A DNA stretch of 64,000 nucleotides from Kitasatospora sp. MAA19 (GCF_029894125.1 NZ_JARXYZ010000007.1:62001-126000), one strand, 5' to 3'; positions 1-9,581 are shown, counted from the first letter of the stretch. The notes: generated by a model from the sequence alone, not told the origin. Translations and numbers: made by a program.

Positions 1-804
1 GCGCTGGCCGCAGCCGGCTACGCCCCGTACGCGGAGCTGCTGCGCTCGGCGGCCCGGCACGCGGGGGCGATCCGGATCGACCACGTGATGGGCCTGTTCC
101 GGCTCTGGTGGGTGCCGGACGGCCACCCGCCGACCGAGGGCGCGTACGTCCGCTACGACGCGGAGGCGATGCTCGGCGTGCTGGCCCTGGAGGCGCACCG
201 GGCCGGGACGGCGGTGATCGGCGAGGACCTGGGCACGGTGGAGCCGGGCGTCCGGGAGGAGCTGGCGGCGCGCGGCATCCTGGGGACGTCGGTGCTCTGG
301 TTCGAGCGGGACTGGCAGGCGGGGGGCGAGATCCTCGCCCCGGACCGCTGGCGCCCGGGCTGCCTGGCTACCCTCACCACCCACGACCTGCCGAGCACCG
401 CGGCCCGGCTCTCCGGCGAGCACGTCGAGCTGCGGCACCGGCTCGGGCTGCTGGCCCGTCCGCTGGGCGAGGAGCAGGAGGAGGCGGCGGCCGAGCTGGC
501 GGACTGGCGGGCCGAGCTGACCCGGCGGGGGCTGCTCACACCGGGCGAGCCGCTGTCGATGCCGGTGCTGTACCGCTTCCTGCGCTCGACCCCGGCGGAG
601 CTGGTCGGGGTCTGGCTGCCGGACCTGGTCGGCGACCCGCGTCCGCAGAACCTGCCCGGCACCTGGGACCAGTACCCGAACTGGCGCCTGCCGGTCGCCG
701 ACCACGCCGGCGACCCGGTCACCCTCGACCGCCTGGCCGCCACCCCGGCCGCCCGCCTGCTCGCCCACCTGCTGGCCCCGCCCGGGCCCCACCCGTCGGT
801 CTGA
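1..804 (+). CDS. malQ: 4-alpha-glucanotransferase, C-terminal part (cut by window edge)
   Basis: The frame is open from base 1 and gives the last 267 residues of amylomaltase (GH77), which transfers maltodextrin segments between 1,4-glucans in cytoplasmic maltodextrin and glycogen turnover. The fragment shows IRIDHVMGL (residues 24-32), GEDLGTV (74-80, with the family's acid/base Glu) and TTHDLPSTA (126-134, with an active-site Asp). It ends in QNLPGTWDQYPNWRLP, the usual C-terminal signature of the family. The start lies left of the window, so the length and promoter cannot be judged. No terminator is obvious in the 135 bp before the next gene. The identification is secure from these motifs. 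Confidence 0.93.
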   Translation, partial: ALAAAGYAPYAELLRSAARHAGAIRIDHVMGLFRLWWVPDGHPPTEGAYVRYDAEAMLGVLALEAHRAGTAVIGEDLGTVEPGVREELAARGILGTSVLWFERDWQAGGEILAPDRWRPGCLATLTTHDLPSTAARLSGEHVELRHRLGLLARPLGEEQEEAAAELADWRAELTRRGLLTPGEPLSMPVLYRFLRSTPAELVGVWLPDLVGDPRPQNLPGTWDQYPNWRLPVADHAGDPVTLDRLAATPAARLLAHLLAPPGPHPSV

Positions 805-927
805 ACCCGTCCGGTTGTCGAGCGCCCCCGTCCCCGACCGGCCGACCCGGCCCCCACCTGCGCCCCCGGCCCCGAACCCCGTGCCCGAAGGGCCGACCCC
901 GGCGCGCGGGGGCGCGTAAGGGGCGGG

Positions 928-933
928 TAAGTT
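928..933 (+). promoter_or_regulatory. -10 element for a leaderless transcript
   Basis: TAAGTT fits the actinobacterial TANNNT -10 and lies six bases before the GTG at 940, so transcription would begin at or next to the start codon. No Shine-Dalgarno sequence is present, and no clear -35 is visible. Confidence 0.45.
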
Positions 934-939
934 GGAAAC

Positions 940-1167
940 GTGGACAAGAGGAACGCTTTGCGAGCCGGCGCGGTCTCCGCAACGGTCACGCTGATGATGC
1001 TGCTGTCGTCGCCCGCCATGGCCGTCACCCGGGACGACGGCGACGACCCGGGGGCCGGCCTGAGCGTCGGCCAGACCATCGGTCTGTACGTGCTGATCCC
1101 GATCGCCGCCTTCGTGATCATCGCCGCCCTCGCGGGCCTGCCGTACGGCAAGGGCAAGAAGAAGTAA
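940..1167 (+). CDS. Small secreted or membrane-anchored protein, function unknown
   Basis: A 75-residue protein. The N-terminus has basic residues followed by a hydrophobic stretch ending in SSPAMAV, a typical signal peptide with cleavage after AMA. A short acidic segment (DDGDDPGAG) follows, then a transmembrane helix at about residues 48-66 and a strongly basic end (GKGKKK). The mature form would be a short single-span protein with an external acidic arm and a cytoplasmic lysine tail. GTG 940 is chosen because a -10-like TAAGTT lies just upstream in leaderless geometry and the signal peptide starts here. I know no function. It ends in front of a strong hairpin shared with the convergent pepN. 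Confidence 0.75.
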   Translation: MDKRNALRAGAVSATVTLMMLLSSPAMAVTRDDGDDPGAGLSVGQTIGLYVLIPIAAFVIIAALAGLPYGKGKKK

Positions 1168-1191
1168 CCGCCGCGTCCACCAGGACCGCAC

Positions 1192-1237
1192 AAGCCTCGA
1201 AGGGGCACCGGATCTCTCCGGTGCCCCTTCGAGGCTT
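1192..1237. terminator. Bidirectional terminator between the small protein gene and pepN
   Basis: A perfect 21-bp inverted repeat (arms 1192-1212 and 1217-1237) with the four-base loop TCTC. The outer arms begin with AA and end with TT, so each direction has a short U-tract. It sits between two convergent genes. Confidence 0.9.
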
Positions 1238-1254
1238 TTCAGCGGGTCAGCCGG

Positions 1255-3843
1255 TCAGCGGGCGCCCGCCGCCCGGTCGACCACCTGGGCCTTGAGCGCG
1301 CGCTCGATCCCGGCCCGGGCCTCGACGACCTGGCGCCGCAGCGCCGGCGCCGGCTCGGCCTCGGCCAGCCACGCGTCGGTCGCGTCCACCGTCGCCTGCG
1401 TGACCTGCAGCGACGGGTACAGCCCGCCGATGATCTGCTGCGAGATCTCGTGGCTGCGGGTCTCCCAGATGTCCTTGACGGCCGCGAAGTACTTGGCCGC
1501 GTACGGGGCGAGCAGCTCGCGCTGGTCGCTCTGCTGGAAGCCGGCGATGGTCGCTTCCTGGACGTAGTTGGTGAGGGTGTCCGACTCGACGACGGCGGCC
1601 CAGGCCTCGGCCTTGGCCTCGGCGGTGGGCCGGGCGGCGCGGCAGGTGGCGGCGTGCTCCTGGCCGGCCGCGGTGTTGTCGCGGGCCAGCTCGGCCGTGA
1701 CGGCGGCCTCGTCGGCGCGGCCGGTGGCGCAGAGCCGGGTGAGCAGGCTCCAGCGCAGCTCGGTGTCGACGGCGAGGCCCTTGATCTCGGCGGTGCCGTC
1801 GAGCAGGCCGTCGAGCAGGCCGAGCTGCCCGTCGGTGCGGGCGACGGAGGCCAGGGTGCGGGCCCAGGCGAGCTGGTGGTCGCTGCCGGGTTCGGCGGCG
1901 CGCAGGTGCTCCTCGGCGGCGGCGGCCCACCGGGCGAGGCCCTGCTCGCGCCAGCCGGGGTCGGTGTAGGCGTCGAGGGCGAGCCTGACCTGGCGCTGCA
2001 CGGACTGCACGACGCCGATGTCGCTCTCCCGTCCGATGCCGGCGAGGGCGAGCGCGAGGTAGTCGCGGGCGGCGAGTTCGCCGTCGCGGGTCATGTCCCA
2101 GGCGGAGGCCCAGCACAGGGCGCGCGGCAGCGACTCGGTGAAGCCGCCGAGGTGCTCGGTGACGACGGCCATCGAGTCCTCGTCGAGCCGGATCTTGGCG
2201 TACGAGAGGTCGTCGTCGTTGAGCAGCACGACGGCCGGGCGGTGCCGGCCGACGAGCTCGGGCACCTCGGTGCGCGGGCCGTCGACGTCGAGCTCGATCC
2301 GGTCGGTGCGCACCAGCGCGCCGTCGGCGAGCTCGTACAGGCCGATGGCGATGCGGTGCGGGCGCAGCACGGCCTCGCCCTTGGCGCCGGCGGGCAGCGC
2401 GGGGGCCTCCTGGAGGACGGCGAAGGACTCGATCTCGCCGTCGGTGTTCAGCACGATCGAGGGCCGCAGCACGTTGATGCCGGCGGTCTCCAGCCAGGCC
2501 TTGGACCAGGTCCGCAGGTCGCGGCCGCTGGCCTCCTCCAGGGCGCCGAGCAGGTCACTGAGGCGGGTGTTGCCCCAGGCGTGGCGCTTGAAGTAGGCCT
2601 GCACGCCCTGGAAGAAGGCGTCCTGGCCGACGTAGGCCACCAGCTGCTTGAGCACCGAGGCGCCCTTGGCGTAGGTGATGCCGTCGAAGTTGACCTGGAC
2701 GTCCTCCAGGTCGTTGATGTCGGCCATGATCGGGTGGGTGGACGGCAGTTGGTCCTGCCGGTAGGCCCAGGTCTTCATCTGGTTGGCGAAGGTGGTCCAG
2801 GAGTGGGGCCACTTCGAGCCGGGGGCCTCGGCCTGGCAGACGGCCTCGGCGAAGGTGGCGAAGGACTCGTTCAGCCAGAGGTCGTTCCACCACTCCATGG
2901 TGACGAGGTCGCCGAACCACATGTGGGCGAGCTCGTGCAGGATCGTCGCGGCGCGGGCCTCGTACGCGGCGTCGGTGACCTTGGAGCGGAACACGTACTG
3001 GTCGCGCAGGGTGACGGCGCCCGCGTTCTCCATCGCGCCGGCGTTGAACTCCGGGACGAACAGCTGGTCGTACTTCGCGAACGGGTAGGGGAAGTCGAAC
3101 TTCTCCTGGAAGTAGTCGAAGCCCTGCTTGGTGACGGCGAAGACGTTCTCGGCGTCCAGGTACTCGCGCAGCGAGGGGCGGCAGTAGACGCCCAGCGGCA
3201 CCTTCTGCGCGCCGTTCTCGTAGGTGTCGAAGACGCCGACGTACGGGCCGGCGATCAGCGCGGTGATGTAGCTGGAGATCCGGCCGGTGGGCTCGAACGT
3301 CCACACCTGCGCGGAGCCCTCGCCGACCGGCGTCGGGGTGGGCGAGTTGGAGACCACGACCCAGCCCGTGGGGGCCGTCACGGTGAACGCGAACGCGGCC
3401 TTCAGGTCGGGCTGTTCGAAGGAGGCGAAGACGCGACGGGCGTCCGGCACCTCGAACTGGGTGTACAGGTAGGTCTCGCCGTCGACCGGGTCGACGAACC
3501 GGTGCAGGCCCTCACCGGTGTTGGTGTAGGCGCAGGTGGCGACGACGCGCAGCTCGTTCTCCGCGGCCAGGTTCGGCAGCGGGATCCGGCTGTCGGTGAA
3601 GCTCGCCGGGTCGAGCGGCGCGCCGTTGAGGGTGATCTCCTCGACGCTCGGCGCGACGAGGTCGATGAACGTGTCCGCGCCGGGGGTCGTGGCGGTGAAC
3701 CGGACCACGGTGGTGGACCGGAAGGTGCCACCTTCGCGGGCCGAGCTCAGGTCGAGCTCGATGTCGTACGCGTCCACGTGGAGGAGGTCGGCCCGGGTGC
3801 GGGCTTCCTCACGGGTCAGGTTGGTGCCGGGCACTCGCTGCAC
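1255..3843 (-). CDS. pepN: Aminopeptidase N (M1 zinc metallopeptidase)
   Basis: An 862-residue cytoplasmic aminopeptidase of the M1 family, normal length for actinobacterial PepN. It removes N-terminal residues during peptide recycling. The exopeptidase motif GAMEN is at residues 269-273. The zinc site HELAH is at 303-307, with the third ligand Glu326 in NESFATF, giving the exact HExxH-x18-E spacing. The N-terminal region (about 1-200) is the beta-sandwich that caps the active site, and the C-terminal third is the helical ERAP1-like domain. The start at 3843 (ATG, MQRVPGTNL) matches family N-termini. It is transcribed alone, with the upstream side facing the terminator region of the next minus-strand gene. 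Confidence 0.96.
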   Translation of the reverse strand: MQRVPGTNLTREEARTRADLLHVDAYDIELDLSSAREGGTFRSTTVVRFTATTPGADTFIDLVAPSVEEITLNGAPLDPASFTDSRIPLPNLAAENELRVVATCAYTNTGEGLHRFVDPVDGETYLYTQFEVPDARRVFASFEQPDLKAAFAFTVTAPTGWVVVSNSPTPTPVGEGSAQVWTFEPTGRISSYITALIAGPYVGVFDTYENGAQKVPLGVYCRPSLREYLDAENVFAVTKQGFDYFQEKFDFPYPFAKYDQLFVPEFNAGAMENAGAVTLRDQYVFRSKVTDAAYEARAATILHELAHMWFGDLVTMEWWNDLWLNESFATFAEAVCQAEAPGSKWPHSWTTFANQMKTWAYRQDQLPSTHPIMADINDLEDVQVNFDGITYAKGASVLKQLVAYVGQDAFFQGVQAYFKRHAWGNTRLSDLLGALEEASGRDLRTWSKAWLETAGINVLRPSIVLNTDGEIESFAVLQEAPALPAGAKGEAVLRPHRIAIGLYELADGALVRTDRIELDVDGPRTEVPELVGRHRPAVVLLNDDDLSYAKIRLDEDSMAVVTEHLGGFTESLPRALCWASAWDMTRDGELAARDYLALALAGIGRESDIGVVQSVQRQVRLALDAYTDPGWREQGLARWAAAAEEHLRAAEPGSDHQLAWARTLASVARTDGQLGLLDGLLDGTAEIKGLAVDTELRWSLLTRLCATGRADEAAVTAELARDNTAAGQEHAATCRAARPTAEAKAEAWAAVVESDTLTNYVQEATIAGFQQSDQRELLAPYAAKYFAAVKDIWETRSHEISQQIIGGLYPSLQVTQATVDATDAWLAEAEPAPALRRQVVEARAGIERALKAQVVDRAAGAR

Positions 3844-3909
3844 TCCTTCGTCAGGCTGATGGGGCGAATCCTCCCATGACCCAACGGACGAGCCACCTGA
3901 AAAATCACA

Positions 3910-3950
3910 GGCGGGGCGGGCCCGGGCCGATGGCCCGTTCCCGCCCCGCC
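3910..3950 (-). terminator. Terminator downstream of the beta-propeller gene
   Basis: Arms GGCGGGGCGGG (3910-3920) and CCCGCCCCGCC (3940-3950) are perfectly complementary, with a further GGCC pairing inside the loop. It lies 63 bp past the stop codon of the minus-strand gene ending at 4013 and upstream of pepN. Confidence 0.6.
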
Positions 3951-4012
3951 CCGTCCGGCCCGAGGGCCTGCGCCCAGTGGCCTGCGCCCGGTGGGGGGTC
4001 AGCCCCGCGGCG

Positions 4013-5812
4013 TCACTTCTTCCACTTGGTCAGCGGCGCGTCGGAGCTGCCGCGGCGGAAGGCGTACACCGCGCTGCCGTCGGTGGAGACGACGTACTCG
4101 GACAGGCTCATCCCGATGTCCAGGCCGTTGGGCATGGCCATGGTGCCGAGGTCGGTCATCGAGCCGTCGGTCGGCGAGAGCGTCACCAGCCGGGCGGGCT
4201 TGTTGTAGCCCTGGCTGACGATGGCGCGGACCTTGCCGTCCTTGTCGGTGCCGGACACCAGCCGGATGTCCTGGCTGGACGTGGCGCTGGCGGCGGACCA
4301 GAGGCGCTTGCCGGTGGTCAGGTCGTACGCGTTGACGGCCGACTTGGTGCCGGTGATCTGGGCGTACAGGGTGGTGCCGCTGACCACGTTCTGGGTGTAG
4401 GCGTCGGACTGGCCGGACAGGCGCAGGCTGTCCGCGCCGGGCTCCTTGACCGACATCTGGTTCCCGGGCTTGTTGGTCTTGTCGAACGGCAGGATGTAGT
4501 CGCCGTTCGGGCCGCTGCTCATCAGCAGCACCAGCGGCTGGTCCTGGACGACCTTGTCGATCCGCTCGATGGTGCCGGTGAGGGTGATCGGCGTGCTGGC
4601 GGCCTTGCCGCTGTCGGCGTCCACGATCACCAGCTGCGACTTGGGACCGGAGCCGCCGTAGCAGCGGTCGCTGACCGCGAGCTGGTTGCCGGCCGCGCGG
4701 CCGTAGAGGCTGCAGTCCTTGTCGCGGGGCTGGAACTGCCAGACGGCGGAGCCGTTGTCGATGCTCAGGCCGCCGACCACGTTGCCGCCGATGGCGACCA
4801 CCTTGTCCGTGACGCTGAGGGTCGGCGAGGACACCCGGTCGTTGGAGACCTTGACGGTCCACAGCAGCTTGCCCTGGCTGATGTCGACGGCGCCGACGGT
4901 GGAGCAGTCGCTGTCACCGGTGTTGAAGGAGACGGCGGCGATGCTCTTCGAGTTGGTCGAGTAGGAGGCGCTGCACAGCTCCTTGCTGCCGGCCGGCACC
5001 GGGATGGTCCAGGCCTCCTTGCCGTCCGAGGTGTTGAACGCCCGGATGCCGGCGCTGTCGGCGCGCACCGCGACCTTGTCGGTGCCCCAGATGCCGAGCA
5101 TCTGCGTACTGCTGTCCGCGTTGGCGGCCTTGGCGGCGCTCCACGCGATGTTGTAGCCGGCCCCGCCGCCGGTGCTGTCGGCGGTCGGGGCGTCGGTGAC
5201 GGTGCCTCCGGAGGTGCCGCCCGAGGTGGTGGTGCCGCCGGAGCTGGCACTCGGCGCGGGGTCGGGGTTGCCCTTGAGGAGCACGATCAGCCCGGCGACG
5301 ATGGCGATCGCCAGGACGCCGCCGATGATCCCGCCCCAGAGCATCACGGGGTTGCGCTGCTTGGGCGCGGGGGGCACCGGCGCACCCGGGTAGCCGTACC
5401 CGGGCTGCTGCTGCGGGTATCCGTAGCCGGCGCCGTAGGCCTGCCCGGCGTCCGGCGCACCGTAGGCACCACCGGGCACCGGGTCGTACGGGCCCATCGG
5501 CGCACCGGCCGGCGGCGGCGGGGCCTGGCCGGGGAAGGCGGCCGCGGTCGGCGCGTACGGCTGGAATCCCCCGCCGCCGGCCGGCGGCTGCGCGGGCGGT
5601 GCCGGCGGTTGGGCCGGAGGCGGTCCGGCGGGCGAGGCCGGGCCCGGGATCGCCGAGCCGTCGAGCTGTGTCATCTGGTCCGCCACGGCGGCCGGGTCCA
5701 CGCCGCCGGGCGGGCGCCCGAACGAGACGCCCCGGTTGTCCTGCGGCCCGCTGCCGGGCTTTTCGCCCGCCCCCGGCGTAGGGTGATCCCCTGCCATCTG
5801 ATTCCCCGTCAT
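4013..5812 (-). CDS. Membrane-anchored PQQ-like beta-propeller protein with proline-rich cytoplasmic arm
   Basis: A 599-residue protein. Residues 1 to about 150 form a Pro/Gly/Ala/Tyr-rich arm (repeated PPAQPP and YGYP-type motifs). A single transmembrane helix follows (about 156-179, VMLWGGIIGGVLAIAIVAG). A short Ser/Thr/Gly linker leads to an extracellular domain with repeated blade-like segments (AWTIPV, LLWTVKV, AVWQFQP, RLWSAAS) typical of PQQ-like or BamB-like beta-propellers. It is probably a scaffold or binding protein on the outer face; no catalytic residues are evident. ATG 5812 (MTGNQMAGD) is preferred over an in-frame start at 5986 because a G-rich SD lies about 11 bases upstream and the upstream codons look non-coding. 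It is divergent from the ROK regulator. Confidence 0.85.
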   Translation of the reverse strand: MTGNQMAGDHPTPGAGEKPGSGPQDNRGVSFGRPPGGVDPAAVADQMTQLDGSAIPGPASPAGPPPAQPPAPPAQPPAGGGGFQPYAPTAAAFPGQAPPPPAGAPMGPYDPVPGGAYGAPDAGQAYGAGYGYPQQQPGYGYPGAPVPPAPKQRNPVMLWGGIIGGVLAIAIVAGLIVLLKGNPDPAPSASSGGTTTSGGTSGGTVTDAPTADSTGGGAGYNIAWSAAKAANADSSTQMLGIWGTDKVAVRADSAGIRAFNTSDGKEAWTIPVPAGSKELCSASYSTNSKSIAAVSFNTGDSDCSTVGAVDISQGKLLWTVKVSNDRVSSPTLSVTDKVVAIGGNVVGGLSIDNGSAVWQFQPRDKDCSLYGRAAGNQLAVSDRCYGGSGPKSQLVIVDADSGKAASTPITLTGTIERIDKVVQDQPLVLLMSSGPNGDYILPFDKTNKPGNQMSVKEPGADSLRLSGQSDAYTQNVVSGTTLYAQITGTKSAVNAYDLTTGKRLWSAASATSSQDIRLVSGTDKDGKVRAIVSQGYNKPARLVTLSPTDGSMTDLGTMAMPNGLDIGMSLSEYVVSTDGSAVYAFRRGSSDAPLTKWKK

Positions 5813-6115
5813 GTCTGGAAGTGCCCCCTGCCGGTACCGTCCGCGGTTCCGGGGGGACGCGTGAGATAGGGCACCATGGTAGTGGTGAGTGGTTTTCGGC
5901 CAACGCCAGGACTCCGGTAGCCCGTTTCCGCAGCTCCCGGCCGTGCCGGCCGCGCGGCTCCCCGCCCCGGCCGCCGCCGGCCCCACCGGCCTCGGCTAAG
6001 ACCATGTGCCAGTCGGTCTCAGGTCCGATCCGCGCCGATCCACGGCACAGGCCCTACCCTTCAGGAGTTGAAGGGGACGTCCGGCGGAGGGGTCCCCGCC
6101 CTGGGAGGGTGGATC
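5813..6115. other. Divergent intergenic region (303 bp)
   Basis: This region separates the minus-strand beta-propeller gene from the plus-strand ROK regulator and must hold both promoters. The only structure I can support is the TACCCT -10-like hexamer and overlapping inverted repeat at 6055-6075. I see no further gene. Confidence 0.6.
6055..6075 (+). promoter_or_regulatory. Putative promoter -10 and overlapping operator of the ROK regulator gene
   Basis: TACCCT (6055-6060) fits TANNNT. A perfect inverted repeat CCCTTCA-GGAGT-TGAAGGG (6057-6075) covers the end of the -10 and the expected transcription start, a natural place for a repressor to sit. Autoregulation by the ROK protein is an inference; the true binding site is unknown. 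Confidence 0.4.
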
Positions 6116-7294
6116 ATGTCGACGGACACACCGGGCTCGCAGTCGTCACTGCACCGGGCGAACCTGGAACGGGTGCTGCGTGCGGTGCGGATGGCCGGCT
6201 CGCTGACCCAGGCCGAGATCGCCCGCGGCACCGGCCTCTCCGCGGCCACCGTGTCCAACATCGTGCGGGAGTTGAAGGAGAGCGGCACCGTCGTGGTCGC
6301 CGACACCTCCTCCGGCGGCCGGCGCGCGCGCAGCGTCTCGCTCAGCGGGGACGCCGGCATCGTGGTGGGCATCGATTTCGGTCATACCCATCTGCGGGTC
6401 GCGGTCGGCAACCTCGCGCACCGGGTGCTGGCCGAGGAGAGCGCCCCGATCGACGTGGACGTCTCCGCCGCGCAGGGCTTCGACCGGGCCGAGGCGATGG
6501 TGGAGCGGCTGCTCCAGCAGGCCGGGTTCCGCCCGGACAAGGTGATCGGCGTCGGCCTCGGCGTGCCCGGCCCGATCGACGTGGAGACCGGCGCGCTCGG
6601 CTCCACCGCGATCCTGCCCGGCTGGACGGGCATCGCCCCGGGCCGGGAGCTGGCCGAGCGGCTCGGCATGCCGGTGCACGTGGACAACGACGCCAACCTG
6701 GGCGCGCTCGGCGAGCTGGTCTGGGGTGCCGGGCGGGGGCTGAGCGACCTCGCGTACATCAAGATCGCCAGCGGGGTCGGCGCCGGTCTGGTGGTCAACG
6801 GCCAGATCTACCGGGGGCCGGGCGGCACCGCCGGTGAGATCGGGCACATCACCCTGGACGAGGCCGGGCCGGTCTGCCGCTGCGGCAACCGCGGCTGCCT
6901 GGAGACCTTCGTGGGCTCCCGCTACCTGCTCTCGCTGCTCACCTCGACCCTCGGCCCGGACCTCACCCTGACCCGGGTGGTCGAGCTGGCCCACCAGGGC
7001 GACCTCGGCTGCCGCCGGGTGATCGCCGACGCCGGCCGGCAGATCGGCACCGGCGTCGCCACCCTGTGCAACCTGCTCAACCCGCGCCGGGTGATCCTCG
7101 GCGGCGACCTCGCCGAGGCCGGTGAGCTGGTGCTCGCCCCGATCCGCGACTCGGTGGCCCGCTACGCCATCCCGAGCGCCGCCCGCCAGCTCTCGGTGGT
7201 CCCCGGCACCCTGGGCGGCCGGGCGGAGGTGCTCGGTGCACTGGCCCTGGTGATGAGCGAGATGGGCGAGTCCGGGGCGCTCGGGCTCGTCTGA
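6116..7294 (+). CDS. ROK-family transcriptional regulator (Rok7B7-like)
   Basis: A 392-residue ROK (repressor, ORF, kinase) regulator. A winged helix-turn-helix occupies residues 28-56 (LTQAEIARGTGLSAATVSNI). The ROK sugar-kinase-like domain starts near GIDFGHT (85-91). The zinc site is complete: His244 in GEIGH and Cys254, Cys256 and Cys261 in CRCGNRGC. The DNDAN motif keeps the Asp used by ROK kinases, but proteins with this HTH usually act as sugar-responsive regulators. ATG 6116 has the SD GGAGG at 6104-6108, better than an in-frame GTG at 6068. From memory, the S. coelicolor homologue Rok7B7 sits by xylFGH and near dxs; here dxs follows directly and no xylose transporter is present. Confidence 0.9.
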   Translation: MSTDTPGSQSSLHRANLERVLRAVRMAGSLTQAEIARGTGLSAATVSNIVRELKESGTVVVADTSSGGRRARSVSLSGDAGIVVGIDFGHTHLRVAVGNLAHRVLAEESAPIDVDVSAAQGFDRAEAMVERLLQQAGFRPDKVIGVGLGVPGPIDVETGALGSTAILPGWTGIAPGRELAERLGMPVHVDNDANLGALGELVWGAGRGLSDLAYIKIASGVGAGLVVNGQIYRGPGGTAGEIGHITLDEAGPVCRCGNRGCLETFVGSRYLLSLLTSTLGPDLTLTRVVELAHQGDLGCRRVIADAGRQIGTGVATLCNLLNPRRVILGGDLAEAGELVLAPIRDSVARYAIPSAARQLSVVPGTLGGRAEVLGALALVMSEMGESGALGLV

Positions 7295-7542
7295 CGAGCC
7301 CGGGGCGCACCCGAGCCGCTCCGCACGCCCGTTCGTCAATCCGTCTTGACGCGCACCCCCGGGCCGACCTCCGGGAATGGCGGTATCGGGTCGGTGGCAC
7401 CGGGCGCGCCGCTCGGTGTCCGGCAAGCGGACATTAGACTCGACCGGTCGGCACCGGCCGCGACCGCCGGCCAGCTGCCAGACCGGGCAGCGACGCCCGT
7501 CGGACCGCCCGCGGTCCGCGAACACTGAACGAGGAGGAACGG

Positions 7543-9450
7543 GTGGCCCTGCTGACCCGCATTCGGGGACCGCGCGATCTCGACCGGCTCACGCCCGGAC
7601 AGCTGGCCGCACTGGCCCAGGAGATCCGGACCTTCCTGGTGACCGAGGTCTCCAAGACGGGCGGCCACCTCGGCCCCAACCTCGGCGTCGTGGAGCTCAC
7701 CATCGCGCTGCACCGGGTCTTCGACTCGCCGCGCGACCGCATCCTCTTCGACACCGGCCACCAGAGCTACGTCCACAAGCTGCTCACCGGCCGCCAGGAC
7801 TTCTCGATGCTGCGGATGAAGGGCGGTCTGTCCGGCTACCCGTCCCGCGCCGAGTCCGAGCACGACGTGATCGAGAACTCGCACGCCTCCACCGTGCTCT
7901 CCTACGCCGACGGCCTGGCCAAGGCCAACCAGCTGCGCGGCACCTCCGACCCGGTGGTCGCGGTGATCGGCGACGGCGCGCTCACCGGCGGCATGGCCTG
8001 GGAGGCGCTGAACAACATCGCCGACGCCGAGGACCGCCCGCTCGTCATCGTCGTCAACGACAACGAGCGCTCCTACTCGCCGACCATCGGCGGCATGGCC
8101 AACCACCTCGCCACGCTGCGCACCACCCGGGGCTACGAGCGCTTCCTCTCCTGGGGCAAGGACGCCCTGCAGCGCACCCCGGTGGTCGGCCAGCAGCTGT
8201 TCGAGACGCTGCACGGCGCCAAGAAGGGCCTCAAGGACTTCATCGCCCCGCAGGGCATGTTCGAGGACCTCGGCCTCAAGTACATCGGCCCGATCGACGG
8301 CCACGACCTGACCGCCCTGGAGTCCGCGCTGACCAAGGCACGCGGCTTCGGCGGCCCGGTGATCGTGCACTGCCTCACCGAGAAGGGCCGCGGCTACCAC
8401 GCCGCCGAGAACAACGACGAGGACCGCTTCCACGCGGTCGGCAAGATCCACCCGGAGACCGGCCTGCCGATCAAGAGCGGCGGCGGGCAGAGCTGGACCT
8501 CGGTCTTCGCCGAGGAGATGGTCGCGCTCGGCCACGAGCGCGAGGACATCGTCGGCATCACCGCCGCGATGCTCCACCCGGTCGGCCTGGCCCCGTTCGC
8601 CGAGGCCTTCCCGGACCGCATCTTCGACGTCGGCATCGCCGAGCAGCACGCCGTCACCAGCGCGGCCGGCCTGGCCACCGGCGGCCTGCACCCGGTCTTC
8701 GCGGTCTACGCGACCTTCCTGAACCGCGCCTTCGACCAGGTCCTGATGGACGTCGCCCTGCACAAGCTGGGCGTCACCTTCACTCTGGACCGGGCCGGTG
8801 TCACCGGTGACGACGGCGCCTCGCACAACGGCATGTGGGACATGTCGATCCTGCAGGTCGTCCCGACCCTGCGGCTGGCCGCCCCGCGCGACGCCGACCA
8901 GCTGCGCGCCCAGCTGCGCGAGGCCGTCGAGGTCAAGGACGCGCCCACCGTGGTCCGCTACTCCAAGGGCACGGTCGGCCCGGCCGTCCCCGCGGTCGGC
9001 CGGATCGGCGGCATGGACGTGCTGCGCGCCGCCGAGGCGCCGGGCGGCACGCACCGCGCGGACGTGCTGATCGTCTCGGTCGGCGCGATGGCCGCCACCA
9101 GCCTGGAGGTCGCGGACCTGCTGGCCGCCCAGGGCATCACCGCCACCGTGGTGGACCCGCGCTGGGTCAAGCCGGTCGACCAGGCCCTGCCCGGCCTGGC
9201 GGCCGAGCACCGGGTGGTCGTCACGATCGAGGACAACGGCCGGGTGGGCGGCGTCGGCGCCGCCGTGGCGCAGGCCCTGCGCGACGCGGACGTGGACCTG
9301 CCGGTGCGCGACTTCGGGATCCCGCAGGAGTTCCTGGACCACGCGAGCCGGAACGAGATCCTGGCCGAGATCGGCCTGAACGCCCCGGACATCGCCCGAA
9401 AGGTGACGGCCCTGGTCGGCAATCTGGACGCGGCGCCGGTCGAGGCCTGA
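7543..9450 (+). CDS. dxs: 1-deoxy-D-xylulose-5-phosphate synthase
   Basis: A 635-residue thiamine-diphosphate enzyme that condenses pyruvate with glyceraldehyde 3-phosphate, the first step of the MEP isoprenoid pathway. Visible signatures are [15 protein letters not shown] (from residue 70, with the active-site His), the ThDP motif GDGALTGG (143-150) ending in NN, and [10 protein letters not shown] in the pyrimidine-binding domain. A C-terminal transketolase-type domain follows. GTG 7543 has the strong SD GAGGAGGAA upstream. The 248-bp upstream gap holds a TAGACT hexamer (7435-7440) that could be a -10, but no matching -35. A hairpin follows the stop at 9540-9572. Its length matches bacterial Dxs. 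Confidence 0.97.
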   Translation: MALLTRIRGPRDLDRLTPGQLAALAQEIRTFLVTEVSKTGGHLGPNLGVVELTIALHRVFDSPRDRILFDTGHQSYVHKLLTGRQDFSMLRMKGGLSGYPSRAESEHDVIENSHASTVLSYADGLAKANQLRGTSDPVVAVIGDGALTGGMAWEALNNIADAEDRPLVIVVNDNERSYSPTIGGMANHLATLRTTRGYERFLSWGKDALQRTPVVGQQLFETLHGAKKGLKDFIAPQGMFEDLGLKYIGPIDGHDLTALESALTKARGFGGPVIVHCLTEKGRGYHAAENNDEDRFHAVGKIHPETGLPIKSGGGQSWTSVFAEEMVALGHEREDIVGITAAMLHPVGLAPFAEAFPDRIFDVGIAEQHAVTSAAGLATGGLHPVFAVYATFLNRAFDQVLMDVALHKLGVTFTLDRAGVTGDDGASHNGMWDMSILQVVPTLRLAAPRDADQLRAQLREAVEVKDAPTVVRYSKGTVGPAVPAVGRIGGMDVLRAAEAPGGTHRADVLIVSVGAMAATSLEVADLLAAQGITATVVDPRWVKPVDQALPGLAAEHRVVVTIEDNGRVGGVGAAVAQALRDADVDLPVRDFGIPQEFLDHASRNEILAEIGLNAPDIARKVTALVGNLDAAPVEA

Positions 9451-9539
9451 GGGCGCAGCCCGGAGCGCGTTCCGTCGACGACCGTTCGTCGTAACCCTGT
9501 AACAGTTCGTCACGAAACAAGCTGACAATCGCACCGAAA

Positions 9540-9572
9540 GGCGGGACCGGCGCGGCCCGCGCCGATCCCGCC
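9540..9572 (+). terminator. Hairpin after dxs, abutting the next promoter
   Basis: Nested arms GGCGGG / CCCGCC (9540-9545, 9567-9572) and GGCGCGG / CCGCGCC (9549-9555, 9557-9563) form a long imperfect hairpin. It ends three bases before the -10-like TAGGTT of the next gene. Confidence 0.55.
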
Positions 9573-9575
9573 GGG

Positions 9576-9581
9576 TAGGTT
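9576..9581 (+). promoter_or_regulatory. -10 element for a leaderless glycosyltransferase transcript
   Basis: TAGGTT is seven bases before GTG 9589 and no SD is present, so the message probably starts at or next to the start codon. Confidence 0.5.

Noticed and set aside
3977..5869. Long plus-strand open frame opposite the beta-propeller gene
   Set aside because: Its translation is repetitive Gly/Ala/Val/Arg/Asp without motifs, as expected for the antisense of a GC-rich gene, and the minus strand encodes a clear protein.
5813..5986. Longer start for the beta-propeller protein at 5986
   Set aside because: The extra 58 codons lack a usual SD and read like non-coding sequence; ATG 5812 has a G-rich SD.
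7346..7390. TTGACG (7346) with TATCGG (7384) as the dxs promoter
   Set aside because: The spacing of 32 bases is too long for a sigma-70-type promoter.
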